A stretch of 5,959 nt of DNA from Bacillota bacterium (lineage in GTDB: Bacteria > Bacillota > Clostridia > Peptostreptococcales > Anaerovoracaceae): NCBI GenBank assembly GCA_016281165.1, contig JAEEIC010000057.1, forward strand, positions 1 to 5,959, given 5' to 3'. The notes beneath the pieces were generated by a model. It searched no databases. It saw only the letters and a list, made by a program, of their open reading frames with translations, and was not told where the DNA came from. This document shows, one piece after another, positions 1 through 4,935 of this stretch (positions are counted from its first letter, which is position 1; every line of letters begins with the position of its first letter). The translations under genes and the position numbers were made by a program.

Positions 1-7
1 CTGAAGC

Positions 8-30
8 ACCGCTGCCTGCGTAGCAGCGGT
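8..30. repeat. Perfect 8-bp inverted repeat (hairpin)
   Basis: The arms are ACCGCTGC (8-15) and GCAGCGGT (23-30), with a 7-nt loop. There is no T-run next to it on the plus strand. On the minus strand the window ends 7 nt beyond the stem, so whether a T-tract follows cannot be judged. It lies downstream of the minus-strand promoter at 113-86, so it would be transcribed as a stable RNA hairpin. Confidence 0.5.
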
Positions 31-36
31 AAGCGT

Positions 37-51
37 AAGCATAATATGCTT
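37..51. repeat. Perfect 6-bp inverted repeat (hairpin)
   Basis: The arms are AAGCAT (37-42) and ATGCTT (46-51), around a 3-nt loop. In the minus-strand RNA, the AAGCA segment could instead pair with the UGCUU just beyond the larger hairpin, so two alternative folds are possible. The stem is weak and AT-rich and is not a convincing terminator. Confidence 0.35.
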
Positions 52-85
52 TTGTGAGGGCAAAAATAGCGTTCATGGTATATTT

Positions 86-113
86 ATTCTACTTCTTTGA
101 GCGGTCTTGTCAA
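86..113 (-). promoter_or_regulatory. Sigma-A-type promoter firing out of the left edge
   Basis: On the minus strand, a perfect -35 box TTGACA (113-108) is followed after 16 nt by TAGAAT (91-86), five of six matches to the -10 consensus. Transcription would start near 79-80 and run leftward. The boxes lie 39 to 66 nt past the upp stop codon and sit in AT-rich sequence unlike the surrounding coding DNA. It therefore marks a new transcription unit, or a booster for genes downstream of upp. In Bacillota the ATP synthase operon often lies beyond upp, but nothing in the window shows that here. Confidence 0.6.
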
Positions 114-151
114 GTTTTTTGCGCTTTTCCGGCCCCCGCGGGATCTTCGCG

Positions 152-781
152 CTACTTGGTGCCGAAGAGCCTGTCGCCGGCGTCGCCGAGGCCCGGCAGG
201 ATGTAGGCGTTCTCGTTGAGCCTCTCGTCCTTGGCCGCGATGTAGATGTCGACGTCGGGATGGGCCTTGGAGAGCTTCTCGATGCCCTCGGGAGCGGCGA
301 TGAGGCACATGAAGACGATGTCCTTGCCTCCGCGCTTCTTGATGGAGTCGATGGCGTCGACGGCGCTGCCGCCGGTGGCCAGCATGGGATCGACCACGAA
401 GATCTTCCTCTTATGTATGTCGGTGGGCAGCTTGCAGTAGTATTCGACGGGCATATGGGTATCGGGATCTCTGTAGAGTCCGATGTGGCCGACCTTGGCG
501 TTGGGGACGCAGGCCAGCATGCCGTCGACGAAGCCCAGTCCGGCCCTAAGGATGGGGACGATGGCGATGTCCTCGCCGGCCAGCATCTTCTGGGTGGTCC
601 TGCACATGGGGGTCTCGATCTCGACGTCCTTGAGGGGCAGGTCTCTGGTCGCCTCGTAGGTCATGAGGGTGACGACCTCCTTTGCCAGCTCCTTGAATTC
701 CTTGGTGCCTGTCTCCTTCATCCTCATGATGGTGACCTTGTGCTGGATGAGGGGATGGTCGAATACGTAAACTTTGCTCAT
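152..781 (-). CDS. upp: Uracil phosphoribosyltransferase
   Basis: This cytoplasmic pyrimidine-salvage enzyme converts uracil and PRPP to UMP and pyrophosphate. The protein is 209 aa, the usual length for bacterial Upp. The diagnostic PRPP-binding loop VDPMLATGGSA is at residues 130-140, preceded by ILRAGLG at 77-83. The C-terminal uracil-binding segment is at 184-208 and contains ILPGLGDAGDRLFGT. The start is secure: GGAGG at 792-788 lies 6 nt before the ATG. The gene ends with TAG. It is the last recognised gene of the prfA-sua5-rpiB-upp cluster and is separated from rpiB by an unusually GC-rich 126-nt spacer with no convincing promoter. It is probably transcribed from the prfA promoter. RpiB, encoded just upstream, makes ribose-5-phosphate, the precursor of PRPP. 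No terminator is seen after the stop. Confidence 0.97.
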   Translation of the reverse strand: MSKVYVFDHPLIQHKVTIMRMKETGTKEFKELAKEVVTLMTYEATRDLPLKDVEIETPMCRTTQKMLAGEDIAIVPILRAGLGFVDGMLACVPNAKVGHIGLYRDPDTHMPVEYYCKLPTDIHKRKIFVVDPMLATGGSAVDAIDSIKKRGGKDIVFMCLIAAPEGIEKLSKAHPDVDIYIAAKDERLNENAYILPGLGDAGDRLFGTK

Positions 782-907
782 TTGTTTCCTCCGGTACGTA
801 TTGTAGATTCTATCGTTCGGCCGGGGCCGCGCTGCCCGGGGATCCCTGCCCCGGCGGCGCCTGCCGCGGGCCGCAATAACATCTTGAGGGAAGGCCGCGC
901 TCTTCCG
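782..907 (-). other. GC-rich structured spacer between rpiB and upp
   Basis: This 126-nt intergenic stretch is dominated by G and C between about 818 and 875 and holds adjacent inverted repeats. CCGGGG (836-841) pairs with CCCCGG (849-854), and GCGGC (854-858) pairs with GCCGC (863-867). The two stems share one base, so they abut or compete. The end nearest upp is AT-richer and contains TAGAAT (812-807) and TACAAT (805-800), but neither has a -35 partner at normal spacing, so I do not call a promoter. The upp ribosome binding site GGAGG is at 792-788. I see no PyrR-binding loop or other known pyrimidine attenuator and no downstream T-run. It may be an mRNA-stabilising structure, an unknown leader or a dispersed palindrome. 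Confidence 0.4.
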
Positions 908-1378
908 CTACTTGTCCCAGTGCTCGCCGACAGCCTCGATGATCTCTTCGGGCTCTATCAGGTCTATCCTTCTCTGGTGCCTGCCGCCGTCGAAGGGAGT
1001 GTCGAGCCAGATGTCGGTCCAGCGTATGGCCTCTTCGGGAGTGGTGGTGCGGCCGCCGAAGGCCAGCATGTTGGCGTCGTTGTGGCGCTTGGTCATCTCC
1101 GCCATGAAATCGCTGTGCACGAGGGCGCAGCGGGCGCCCTTTATCTTGTTGGCCGAGATCGAGATGCCGATGCCGGTACCGCAGCAGACTATGCCCAGAT
1201 CCGCTCTTCCCGAGACCACGGCCCTGGCGCAGGAATGTCCGTAGGGCGGATAATCGACAGACTCGGTACTGTAGGTCCCCAGATCGAGGACCTCTATCTT
1301 TCTGTCCTCGACAAGATGCTTCTTCAGGGCTTCCTTGAGCTCGAAGCCGCCGTGATCGCTCGCAAGGGCTATCTTCAT
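908..1378 (-). CDS. rpiB: Ribose-5-phosphate isomerase B
   Basis: This RpiB/LacAB-family sugar-phosphate isomerase interconverts ribose-5-phosphate and ribulose-5-phosphate in the pentose phosphate pathway, in the cytoplasm. The 156-aa length is close to that of typical RpiB. Landmarks match the family: SDHGG at residues 7-11 with His9 (ring opening), VDYP at 41-44, the CGTGIG loop at 66-71 with the catalytic Cys66, HND at 99-101 with His99, and the phosphate-binding GGRHQRRI at 131-138. The numbering of Cys66, His9 and His99 coincides with the well-studied E. coli enzyme. The start is supported by GGAGG (1390-1386) 7 nt before the ATG. It lies 26 nt after sua5 in the same cluster, with a short GCAGC/GCTGC hairpin in between, and ends in TAG. 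Conservation of the Cys66 loop and the neighbours favour RpiB over LacA or LacB. Confidence 0.96.
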   Translation of the reverse strand: MKIALASDHGGFELKEALKKHLVEDRKIEVLDLGTYSTESVDYPPYGHSCARAVVSGRADLGIVCCGTGIGISISANKIKGARCALVHSDFMAEMTKRHNDANMLAFGGRTTTPEEAIRWTDIWLDTPFDGGRHQRRIDLIEPEEIIEAVGEHWDK

Positions 1379-1404
1379 TTCTTTTCCTCCCGCAGCTTTT
1401 GCTG

Positions 1405-2394
1405 CTATACCTGCTTGATATTATATCCCGCCGACTTGAGCATGCGGTTCATGACCGAGAAGGCGACGGATTCGTCCTCGGGCAGGGCCATGGCCAGTAT
1501 CACGTCGGCACCCTCGCTGTCGGCCCTTCTGAGATCTTCGAAGAGCCTCTCGGCGGCCTCCCTGCTGTCTTCGTACATCAGGACTTCGGTCTTTTTGCCG
1601 AGCGACCGGCAGCGCTCCGCCTCTTCTTTTATGACCGCGCTCACCCGGCTCCTCTCGCCGCTGAAGAGCCTCATCTCGGCTCTGGGAGCGTAGTGCCTGT
1701 ATTTCATGCCCGGGGCCTTGGGGACGAGGGCCGGATCGGGCCTTCCGAGTATGGCCGGATCGTATCCGCAGGGGACTCCCAGTATCTCCGTCACCCTTTC
1801 GGGAGTGATGAGGCCGGGCCGCAGTATCTGCGGCAGCTCCTCCGTCATGTCGATCACGGTCGATTCGATGCCGCCTACGCAGGGGGAGCCCATGATGACG
1901 GCGTCCGCCCTGCCGTCCAGGTCGTCTCTCACGTGCTCCCAGCGGGTGGGGCTGGGATGGCCGGAGAGGTTGGCCGAGGGAGCCGCTATGGGGCAGCCCG
2001 AAAGGCTTATGAGCTCAAGGGCCGCGGGGTCGGCGGGCATCCTGATCGCCACGGTCCTGAGGCCCCCCGTGGTGGCGTCGGGGACGATGTCCTTCTTCGG
2101 CAGCACCAGGGTCATGGGGCCGGGCCAGACCGCTTCCGCCAGCTTTCTCGCGTTATCGGGGAAACGCGCCGCCAGCTCTTCGATCCGGCTCAGATCGGAG
2201 ATGTGCACTATCAGCGGGTTGTCCGAAGGCCTCCCCTTGGCCGCGTATATCTTTTTCGAAGCCTCGGGATCGAGGGCGTTACCGCCCAGGCCGTAGACGG
2301 TCTCGGTGGGGAAGGCCACGAGGCCTCCCGTCCTGACGATGGCCGCCGCTATCCTCATGTCCTGCTTCGATGTGCTGAGATAAAGGGTCTTCAT
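1405..2394 (-). CDS. sua5: Threonylcarbamoyl-AMP synthase, long Sua5 form
   Basis: This cytoplasmic enzyme uses threonine, bicarbonate and ATP to make threonylcarbamoyl-AMP, which the TsaD complex transfers to A37 of ANN-decoding tRNAs (t6A). The 329-aa protein has the two-domain Sua5 layout rather than the short TsaC form. The YrdC-like catalytic domain spans about residues 9-205, with FPTETVYGLG at 28-37, the KGRPSDNPL motif at 53-61, PGPMTLVL at 91-98 and the PSANLSG motif at 139-145. The interdomain linker carries APGMKYRHYAP at 227-237. The C-terminal Sua5 domain runs from about 240 to the end and includes MNRMLKSAG (315-323). The ATG lies 1 nt after the prfA TAA and the upstream Shine-Dalgarno sequence is poor, so translation is probably coupled to prfA. 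The gene ends in TAG. In Bacillota, Sua5 commonly lies near prfA. Confidence 0.96.
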   Translation of the reverse strand: MKTLYLSTSKQDMRIAAAIVRTGGLVAFPTETVYGLGGNALDPEASKKIYAAKGRPSDNPLIVHISDLSRIEELAARFPDNARKLAEAVWPGPMTLVLPKKDIVPDATTGGLRTVAIRMPADPAALELISLSGCPIAAPSANLSGHPSPTRWEHVRDDLDGRADAVIMGSPCVGGIESTVIDMTEELPQILRPGLITPERVTEILGVPCGYDPAILGRPDPALVPKAPGMKYRHYAPRAEMRLFSGERSRVSAVIKEEAERCRSLGKKTEVLMYEDSREAAERLFEDLRRADSEGADVILAMALPEDESVAFSVMNRMLKSAGYNIKQV

Positions 2395-2395
2395 C

Positions 2396-3457
2396 TTATG
2401 AATTCTTCATCTTCTCGGCCTGGTCGCTGGTGATCAGGGCGTCTATTATCTCGTCGAGATCGCCGTCCATGAAGCTGTCGAGCTTGTATATCGTAAGACC
2501 GATGCGGTGGTCGGTGACCCTCCCCTGGGGGAAGTTGTAGGTCCTGATGCGCTCGCTGCGGTCGCCGGAGCCCACCTGGCCCTTCCTTTCCGCCGCCTGC
2601 TCGTCGTGCTGCTGCTGCTGGTAGAAGGCGTAGAGCCTCGATTTGAGCTCGTTGAAGGCCTTCTCCTTGTTCTTGAGCTGGGATTTCTCATCCTGGCACT
2701 GGACGACGACGCCGGTGGGTATGTGGGTGAGGCGCACAGCAGAGTCGGTCATGTTTATGTACTGGCCGCCGTGGCCGGAGGCTCTGAAGGTGTCGACCCT
2801 GATGTCCTGCCACGAAAGATCGACCTCGACGTCCTCCACCTCGGGCATGATGGCGACGGTCGCCGCCGAGGTGTGGATGCGGCCGGAGCTCTCGGTCTCG
2901 GGCACTCTCTGCACCCTGTGGACCCCGGACTCGTACTTGAGCCTCGAATAGGCGCCGCGGCCGATGATCCTCACCACCGCCTCCTTGACGCCGCCTATGC
3001 CGGTGTCGTTGACGTCGGTGAGCTCGGTCTTCCAGCCCCTGCGCTCGGCGTATCTGGTGTACATGCGCAGAAGGTCGGCCGCGAACAGGGCCGCTTCCTC
3101 GCCGCCGGTGCCGGCCCTCAGCTCGATATAGACGTTCTTCTCGTCGTTGGGATCCTTGGGCAGGAGGGCGATCTTGAGCTCCTCGGTCAGGGCTTCGATC
3201 TTCTCCTCGCAGTCGGCGATCTCGAGCTTGGCCATCTCGCGTATCTCCTCGTCGCTCTCGGAGAGCATCTCCTTCGCCTCCTCAAGATCCGACTGGGCCT
3301 TCTTGTACTCCCTGTACTTGTTCACTATCGGCTCGATCTCGCTGAGCTCTTTTATATGCTTCTGCCAGCGGTTCTGATCCGCGATGACGTCGGGATCGGA
3401 GACCGTCAGGCTCAGCTCTTCGTATTTTTCAAGTATGAAATCAAGTTTCTTAAACAC
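2396..3457 (-). CDS. prfA: Peptide chain release factor 1
   Basis: RF1 recognises UAA and UAG in the ribosomal A site and triggers hydrolysis of the peptidyl-tRNA ester. The 353-aa protein has the full architecture: an N-terminal helical, partly coiled-coil domain (about 1-100), the stop-codon recognition tripeptide PET at 186-188 (the PxT signature of RF1, not the SPF of RF2), the catalytic GGQ at 230-232, and the C-terminal segment GDRSERIRTYNFPQGRVTDH from 298. The open frame extends six codons upstream to an ATG at 3475. I choose the GTG at 3457-3455 because GAGGAG (3469-3464) lies 6 nt before it, the family N-terminus begins MFxKLDFI, and the upstream ATG has no Shine-Dalgarno sequence and only about 7 nt of predicted leader. 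The GGQ loop reads GHGGQYIN rather than the common GAGGQHVN. PrmC, which methylates this glutamine and is often encoded next to prfA, is not in the window. Confidence 0.97.
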   Translation of the reverse strand: MFKKLDFILEKYEELSLTVSDPDVIADQNRWQKHIKELSEIEPIVNKYREYKKAQSDLEEAKEMLSESDEEIREMAKLEIADCEEKIEALTEELKIALLPKDPNDEKNVYIELRAGTGGEEAALFAADLLRMYTRYAERRGWKTELTDVNDTGIGGVKEAVVRIIGRGAYSRLKYESGVHRVQRVPETESSGRIHTSAATVAIMPEVEDVEVDLSWQDIRVDTFRASGHGGQYINMTDSAVRLTHIPTGVVVQCQDEKSQLKNKEKAFNELKSRLYAFYQQQQHDEQAAERKGQVGSGDRSERIRTYNFPQGRVTDHRIGLTIYKLDSFMDGDLDEIIDALITSDQAEKMKNS

Positions 3458-3463
3458 GATATT

Positions 3464-3469
3464 CTCCTC
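3464..3469 (-). promoter_or_regulatory. prfA ribosome binding site that decides the start
   Basis: GAGGAG on the minus strand lies 6 nt upstream of the GTG at 3457. It falls inside the six-codon N-terminal extension that would be created by starting at ATG 3475, which shows that the extension is an artefact of choosing the longest frame. Confidence 0.85.
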
Positions 3470-3488
3470 AAACATTCATAATCAAGGA

Positions 3489-3517
3489 ATTATACCATGT
3501 ATCGCGGATGCCCGCAA
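3489..3517 (-). promoter_or_regulatory. Extended -10 promoter of the prfA-sua5-rpiB-upp cluster
   Basis: On the minus strand, TTGCGG (3517-3512, three of six matches to the -35 consensus) is separated by 17 nt from a perfect TATAAT (3494-3489). TGG immediately precedes the -10 box (3497-3495), giving an extended -10 element that would compensate for the weak -35. Transcription should start near 3482, leaving a leader of about 25 nt before the prfA GTG. The -35 box sits directly against the T-tract of the upstream gene's terminator, so the two transcription units are packed with almost no spacer. Confidence 0.8.
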
Positions 3518-3518
3518 G

Positions 3519-3543
3519 AAAAAGCGGAGCCCTAAGGCTCCGC
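3519..3543 (-). terminator. Intrinsic terminator of the aminotransferase gene
   Basis: Read on the minus strand, an uninterrupted 8-bp GC-rich stem GCGGAGCC/GGCTCCGC (arms 3543-3536 and 3531-3524) with a 4-nt loop is followed at once by TTTTT (3523-3519). It starts 9 nt past the aminotransferase TGA. There is no T-run on the plus-strand side, so it acts in one direction only. Its arms are identical to those of the terminator at 4865-4890. Confidence 0.92.
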
Positions 3544-3552
3544 GAAAGCGCG

Positions 3553-4749
3553 TCAGTGTTCTTCTTTCCTGTAGCTCTCCATGAGCTTCTCAAAGGCCGC
3601 GGCGGATCTTCTCGCCGTGTCCTCGGGCACGCAGAGCGCGACCCTCACATAGCCGGGGAAGCCGAAGCCGCTGCAGGGCACCAGGATGAGGCCCATGTCG
3701 GCCGCCCGCGCGCAGAAGGCGGTATCCTCCTCGAGGGTCTTGACCATCATGTAGAAGGTCGCCTGCGGCTTCGTACAGACGTAGCCCATGGCGCTCAGGG
3801 CCTCGTAAAGGAAGTCCCTGTTCCTTCTGTAGAGCTCCACGTCCGAATGCAGGCCCGCGCAGCACGCGAGCGCCTTCTGGAAGAGCACGGGAGCGTTGCT
3901 CACGCCGTTGGATCTGGCGGCTCCCATGACCGCGGGGAGCAGCCTCGCCCTTTCTTCGTTGCTCTTGGGGATCAGTATATAGCCCATCCTCTCTCCCGCG
4001 ACGGAGAGTGACTTGCTGTAGGAATAGCAGATGACGGTATTCTTATAGAATTTCGCCGGGAAGGGGAAGTCCGACCCGTCCAGTATGAGTTCTCTGTAGG
4101 GCTCGTCCGAGATGAGGAAGATGACGTGGCCGAACTCGGCGGACTTCTTTTCCAGGATGCGCGCGAGCGCCTCCAGATCCTTCGCGGGATATATCATGCC
4201 GGAGGGATTGTTGGGGGAATTGAGCATCAGGGCGGCCGTCTTCGGGCCGAGGGCCTTCTCTATGGCCTCAAGATCGAGCCTGAAATCGGGCTCCAGGGTC
4301 TTTATCACGAGTTTTTTGAGGCCCAGGCCCTTCATGATGGTGCCGTACTCGGGGAAATACGGGGCGAGGAGGGCGATCTCTTCGTCTCCGTTCTCCTTCA
4401 TGGCCGCAAGCACCGCCGAGATGGCCGGGGCGGCTCCCGCCGTCATGATGATATCGTCCGGGCCGCAGCCGGCGCAAAAGCGCGCGTTCAGATCGTCCGC
4501 GATGGCCTTTTTCGCCGCGGGCACCCCGGGATGAGGCGCGTATGTGTGGAGCCTCACCTGGTCCTCCTCCCGCAGGAGGCGTATGAGCTCCTGCCTGTAG
4601 GCTTCGGGCATGGGGACGGCGGGCGCTCCGAGGCTGAAGTCGAAGATGTTCTCCGCGCCCAGCTCATCCGCGCGAGCCCAGCCCCGCTCGTAGAACTCCC
4701 TGATCGGGGAGGTGGAGGTACCTATCTCATACATCACTTTGGAAACCAT
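3553..4749 (-). CDS. PLP-dependent aminotransferase, class I/II (fold type I)
   Basis: This cytoplasmic enzyme of the aspartate-aminotransferase superfamily transfers an amino group between an amino acid and a 2-oxo acid; the substrate cannot be read from the sequence. In the 398-aa protein, the conserved NSPNNPSG (residues 177-184) carries the cofactor-contacting Asn181. SDEPYRE (214-220) carries Asp215, which pairs with the pyridine nitrogen. SYSKSLS (243-249) contains Lys246, expected to form the Schiff base with PLP. GYVRVA (366-371) supplies Arg369 for the substrate carboxylate. The N-terminus (MVSKVMYEIG) matches a family I recall from Clostridia, which supports the ATG at 4749 although no Shine-Dalgarno sequence is adjacent. 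The nearest one, AAGGAGAGG at 4800-4792, is separated from the ATG by a predicted hairpin. The gene has its own promoter and terminator, so it is not part of the prfA operon. It ends with TGA. Confidence 0.93.
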   Translation of the reverse strand: MVSKVMYEIGTSTSPIREFYERGWARADELGAENIFDFSLGAPAVPMPEAYRQELIRLLREEDQVRLHTYAPHPGVPAAKKAIADDLNARFCAGCGPDDIIMTAGAAPAISAVLAAMKENGDEEIALLAPYFPEYGTIMKGLGLKKLVIKTLEPDFRLDLEAIEKALGPKTAALMLNSPNNPSGMIYPAKDLEALARILEKKSAEFGHVIFLISDEPYRELILDGSDFPFPAKFYKNTVICYSYSKSLSVAGERMGYILIPKSNEERARLLPAVMGAARSNGVSNAPVLFQKALACCAGLHSDVELYRRNRDFLYEALSAMGYVCTKPQATFYMMVKTLEEDTAFCARAADMGLILVPCSGFGFPGYVRVALCVPEDTARRSAAAFEKLMESYRKEEH

Positions 4750-4806
4750 ATGATCTTTGCGGCGCAGCCTGCCGTACCGCGGCGGCCCGCGCCTCTCCTT
4801 TCTTTT
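4750..4806 (-). promoter_or_regulatory. Structured 5' leader with a distant Shine-Dalgarno sequence
   Basis: The predicted leader of the aminotransferase mRNA has a strong Shine-Dalgarno-like AAGGAGAGG at 4800-4792, but it lies 42 nt before the ATG at 4749. Between them a long GC-rich hairpin can form. GGCGC (4793-4789) pairs with GCGCC (4765-4761), extended by GCC (4786-4784) with GGC (4769-4767) and GCCG (4783-4780) with CGGC (4774-4771), with small bulges and a 5-nt loop. Folding would leave about 12 unpaired nucleotides between GGAG and the start. No start codon occurs at normal spacing after AAGGAGAGG, which argues against a missed small ORF. The folding is a manual estimate. Confidence 0.45.
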
Positions 4807-4813
4807 TTTATTT

Positions 4814-4842
4814 ATTATACCGCGATAACGGCCGCCTGCGCA
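4814..4842 (-). promoter_or_regulatory. Promoter of the aminotransferase gene
   Basis: A perfect TATAAT (4819-4814 on the minus strand) has a weak -35 candidate TGCGCA (4842-4837, three of six matches) 17 nt upstream. The predicted start is near 4807, giving a leader of about 57 nt. The -10 box is convincing in this GC-rich context, but the -35 is poor, so an activator or a leader-level control is possible. The inverted repeat at 4842-4861 touches the -35. Confidence 0.65.
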
Positions 4843-4861
4843 GCGAATATGAGCTTTCGCT
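4842..4861. repeat. 6-bp inverted repeat next to the -35 box
   Basis: AGCGAA (4842-4847) and TTCGCT (4856-4861) form a perfect inverted repeat with an 8-nt spacer, between the upstream terminator's T-tract and the -35 of the aminotransferase promoter. The position would suit a regulator-binding site. Short inverted repeats also occur by chance, so the functional reading is weak. Confidence 0.3.
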
Positions 4862-4864
4862 AAT

Positions 4865-4890
4865 AAAAAAGGCGGAGCCTGAGGCTCCGC
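4865..4890 (-). terminator. Intrinsic terminator of the NlpC/P60 gene
   Basis: On the minus strand, an 8-bp stem GCGGAGCC/GGCTCCGC (arms 4890-4883 and 4879-4872) with a 3-nt loop is followed, one base later, by TTTTTT (4870-4865). It lies 45 nt past the NlpC/P60 TAG. An A-tract precedes the stem (4905-4900), but a plus-strand role is unlikely because that run begins 9 nt from the stem and no recognised plus-strand gene ends here. Confidence 0.9.
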
Positions 4891-4935
4891 TGGCGGATCT
4901 TTTTTCGCGTCCGGCTGTCTCCTCCGCCCCGCGCC

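Larger units (their letters stand above)
1..76 (-). other. Start of unidentified transcript, with possible Tyr-rich leader ORF (partial)
   Basis: This is the sequence downstream of the promoter at 113-86, running off the left edge. An ATG at 76-74 opens a frame with no stop before the edge, about 25 codons, and residues 10-19 read AYYAYAYRCY, with five tyrosines in nine residues. No Shine-Dalgarno sequence precedes the ATG, and the predicted transcript start is only about 3-4 nt upstream, so translation would have to be leaderless. The same DNA forms two perfect inverted repeats (37-51 and 8-30), so it could equally be the 5' end of a structured non-coding RNA or a cis-acting leader. I recognise no RNA family and no protein family here. 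The reading as a leader peptide is inference only. Confidence 0.2.

Noticed and set aside
114..151. Possible terminator directly after upp
   Set aside because: There are GC-rich short repeats (CGCG/CGCG, CCCGCGGG), but the following run on the minus strand is A-rich, not T-rich. No intrinsic terminator is supported.
800..812. Internal upp promoter (TACAAT or TAGAAT as the -10)
   Set aside because: Neither box has a recognisable -35 sequence 16-18 nt upstream; the corresponding positions are GC-rich without a match.
1392..1405. GCAGC/GCTGC hairpin between sua5 and rpiB
   Set aside because: The stem has only 5 bp, and on the minus strand it is followed by GGGAGG and not by a T-run. It is unlikely to terminate transcription and may be incidental.
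107..1693. 528-codon open frame on the plus strand
   Set aside because: It runs antisense through upp, the spacer, rpiB and part of sua5. Its translation is a low-complexity Gly/Val/Ala/Asp-rich product with no recognisable motif, and there is no ribosome binding site. GC-rich codon use on the opposite strand explains it.
1399..2433. 344-codon plus-strand frame
   Set aside because: It is an antisense shadow of sua5, has no family features, and starts inside the rpiB-sua5 junction.
2507..3481. 324-codon plus-strand frame
   Set aside because: It is an antisense shadow of prfA. The RF1 motifs on the minus strand are unambiguous.
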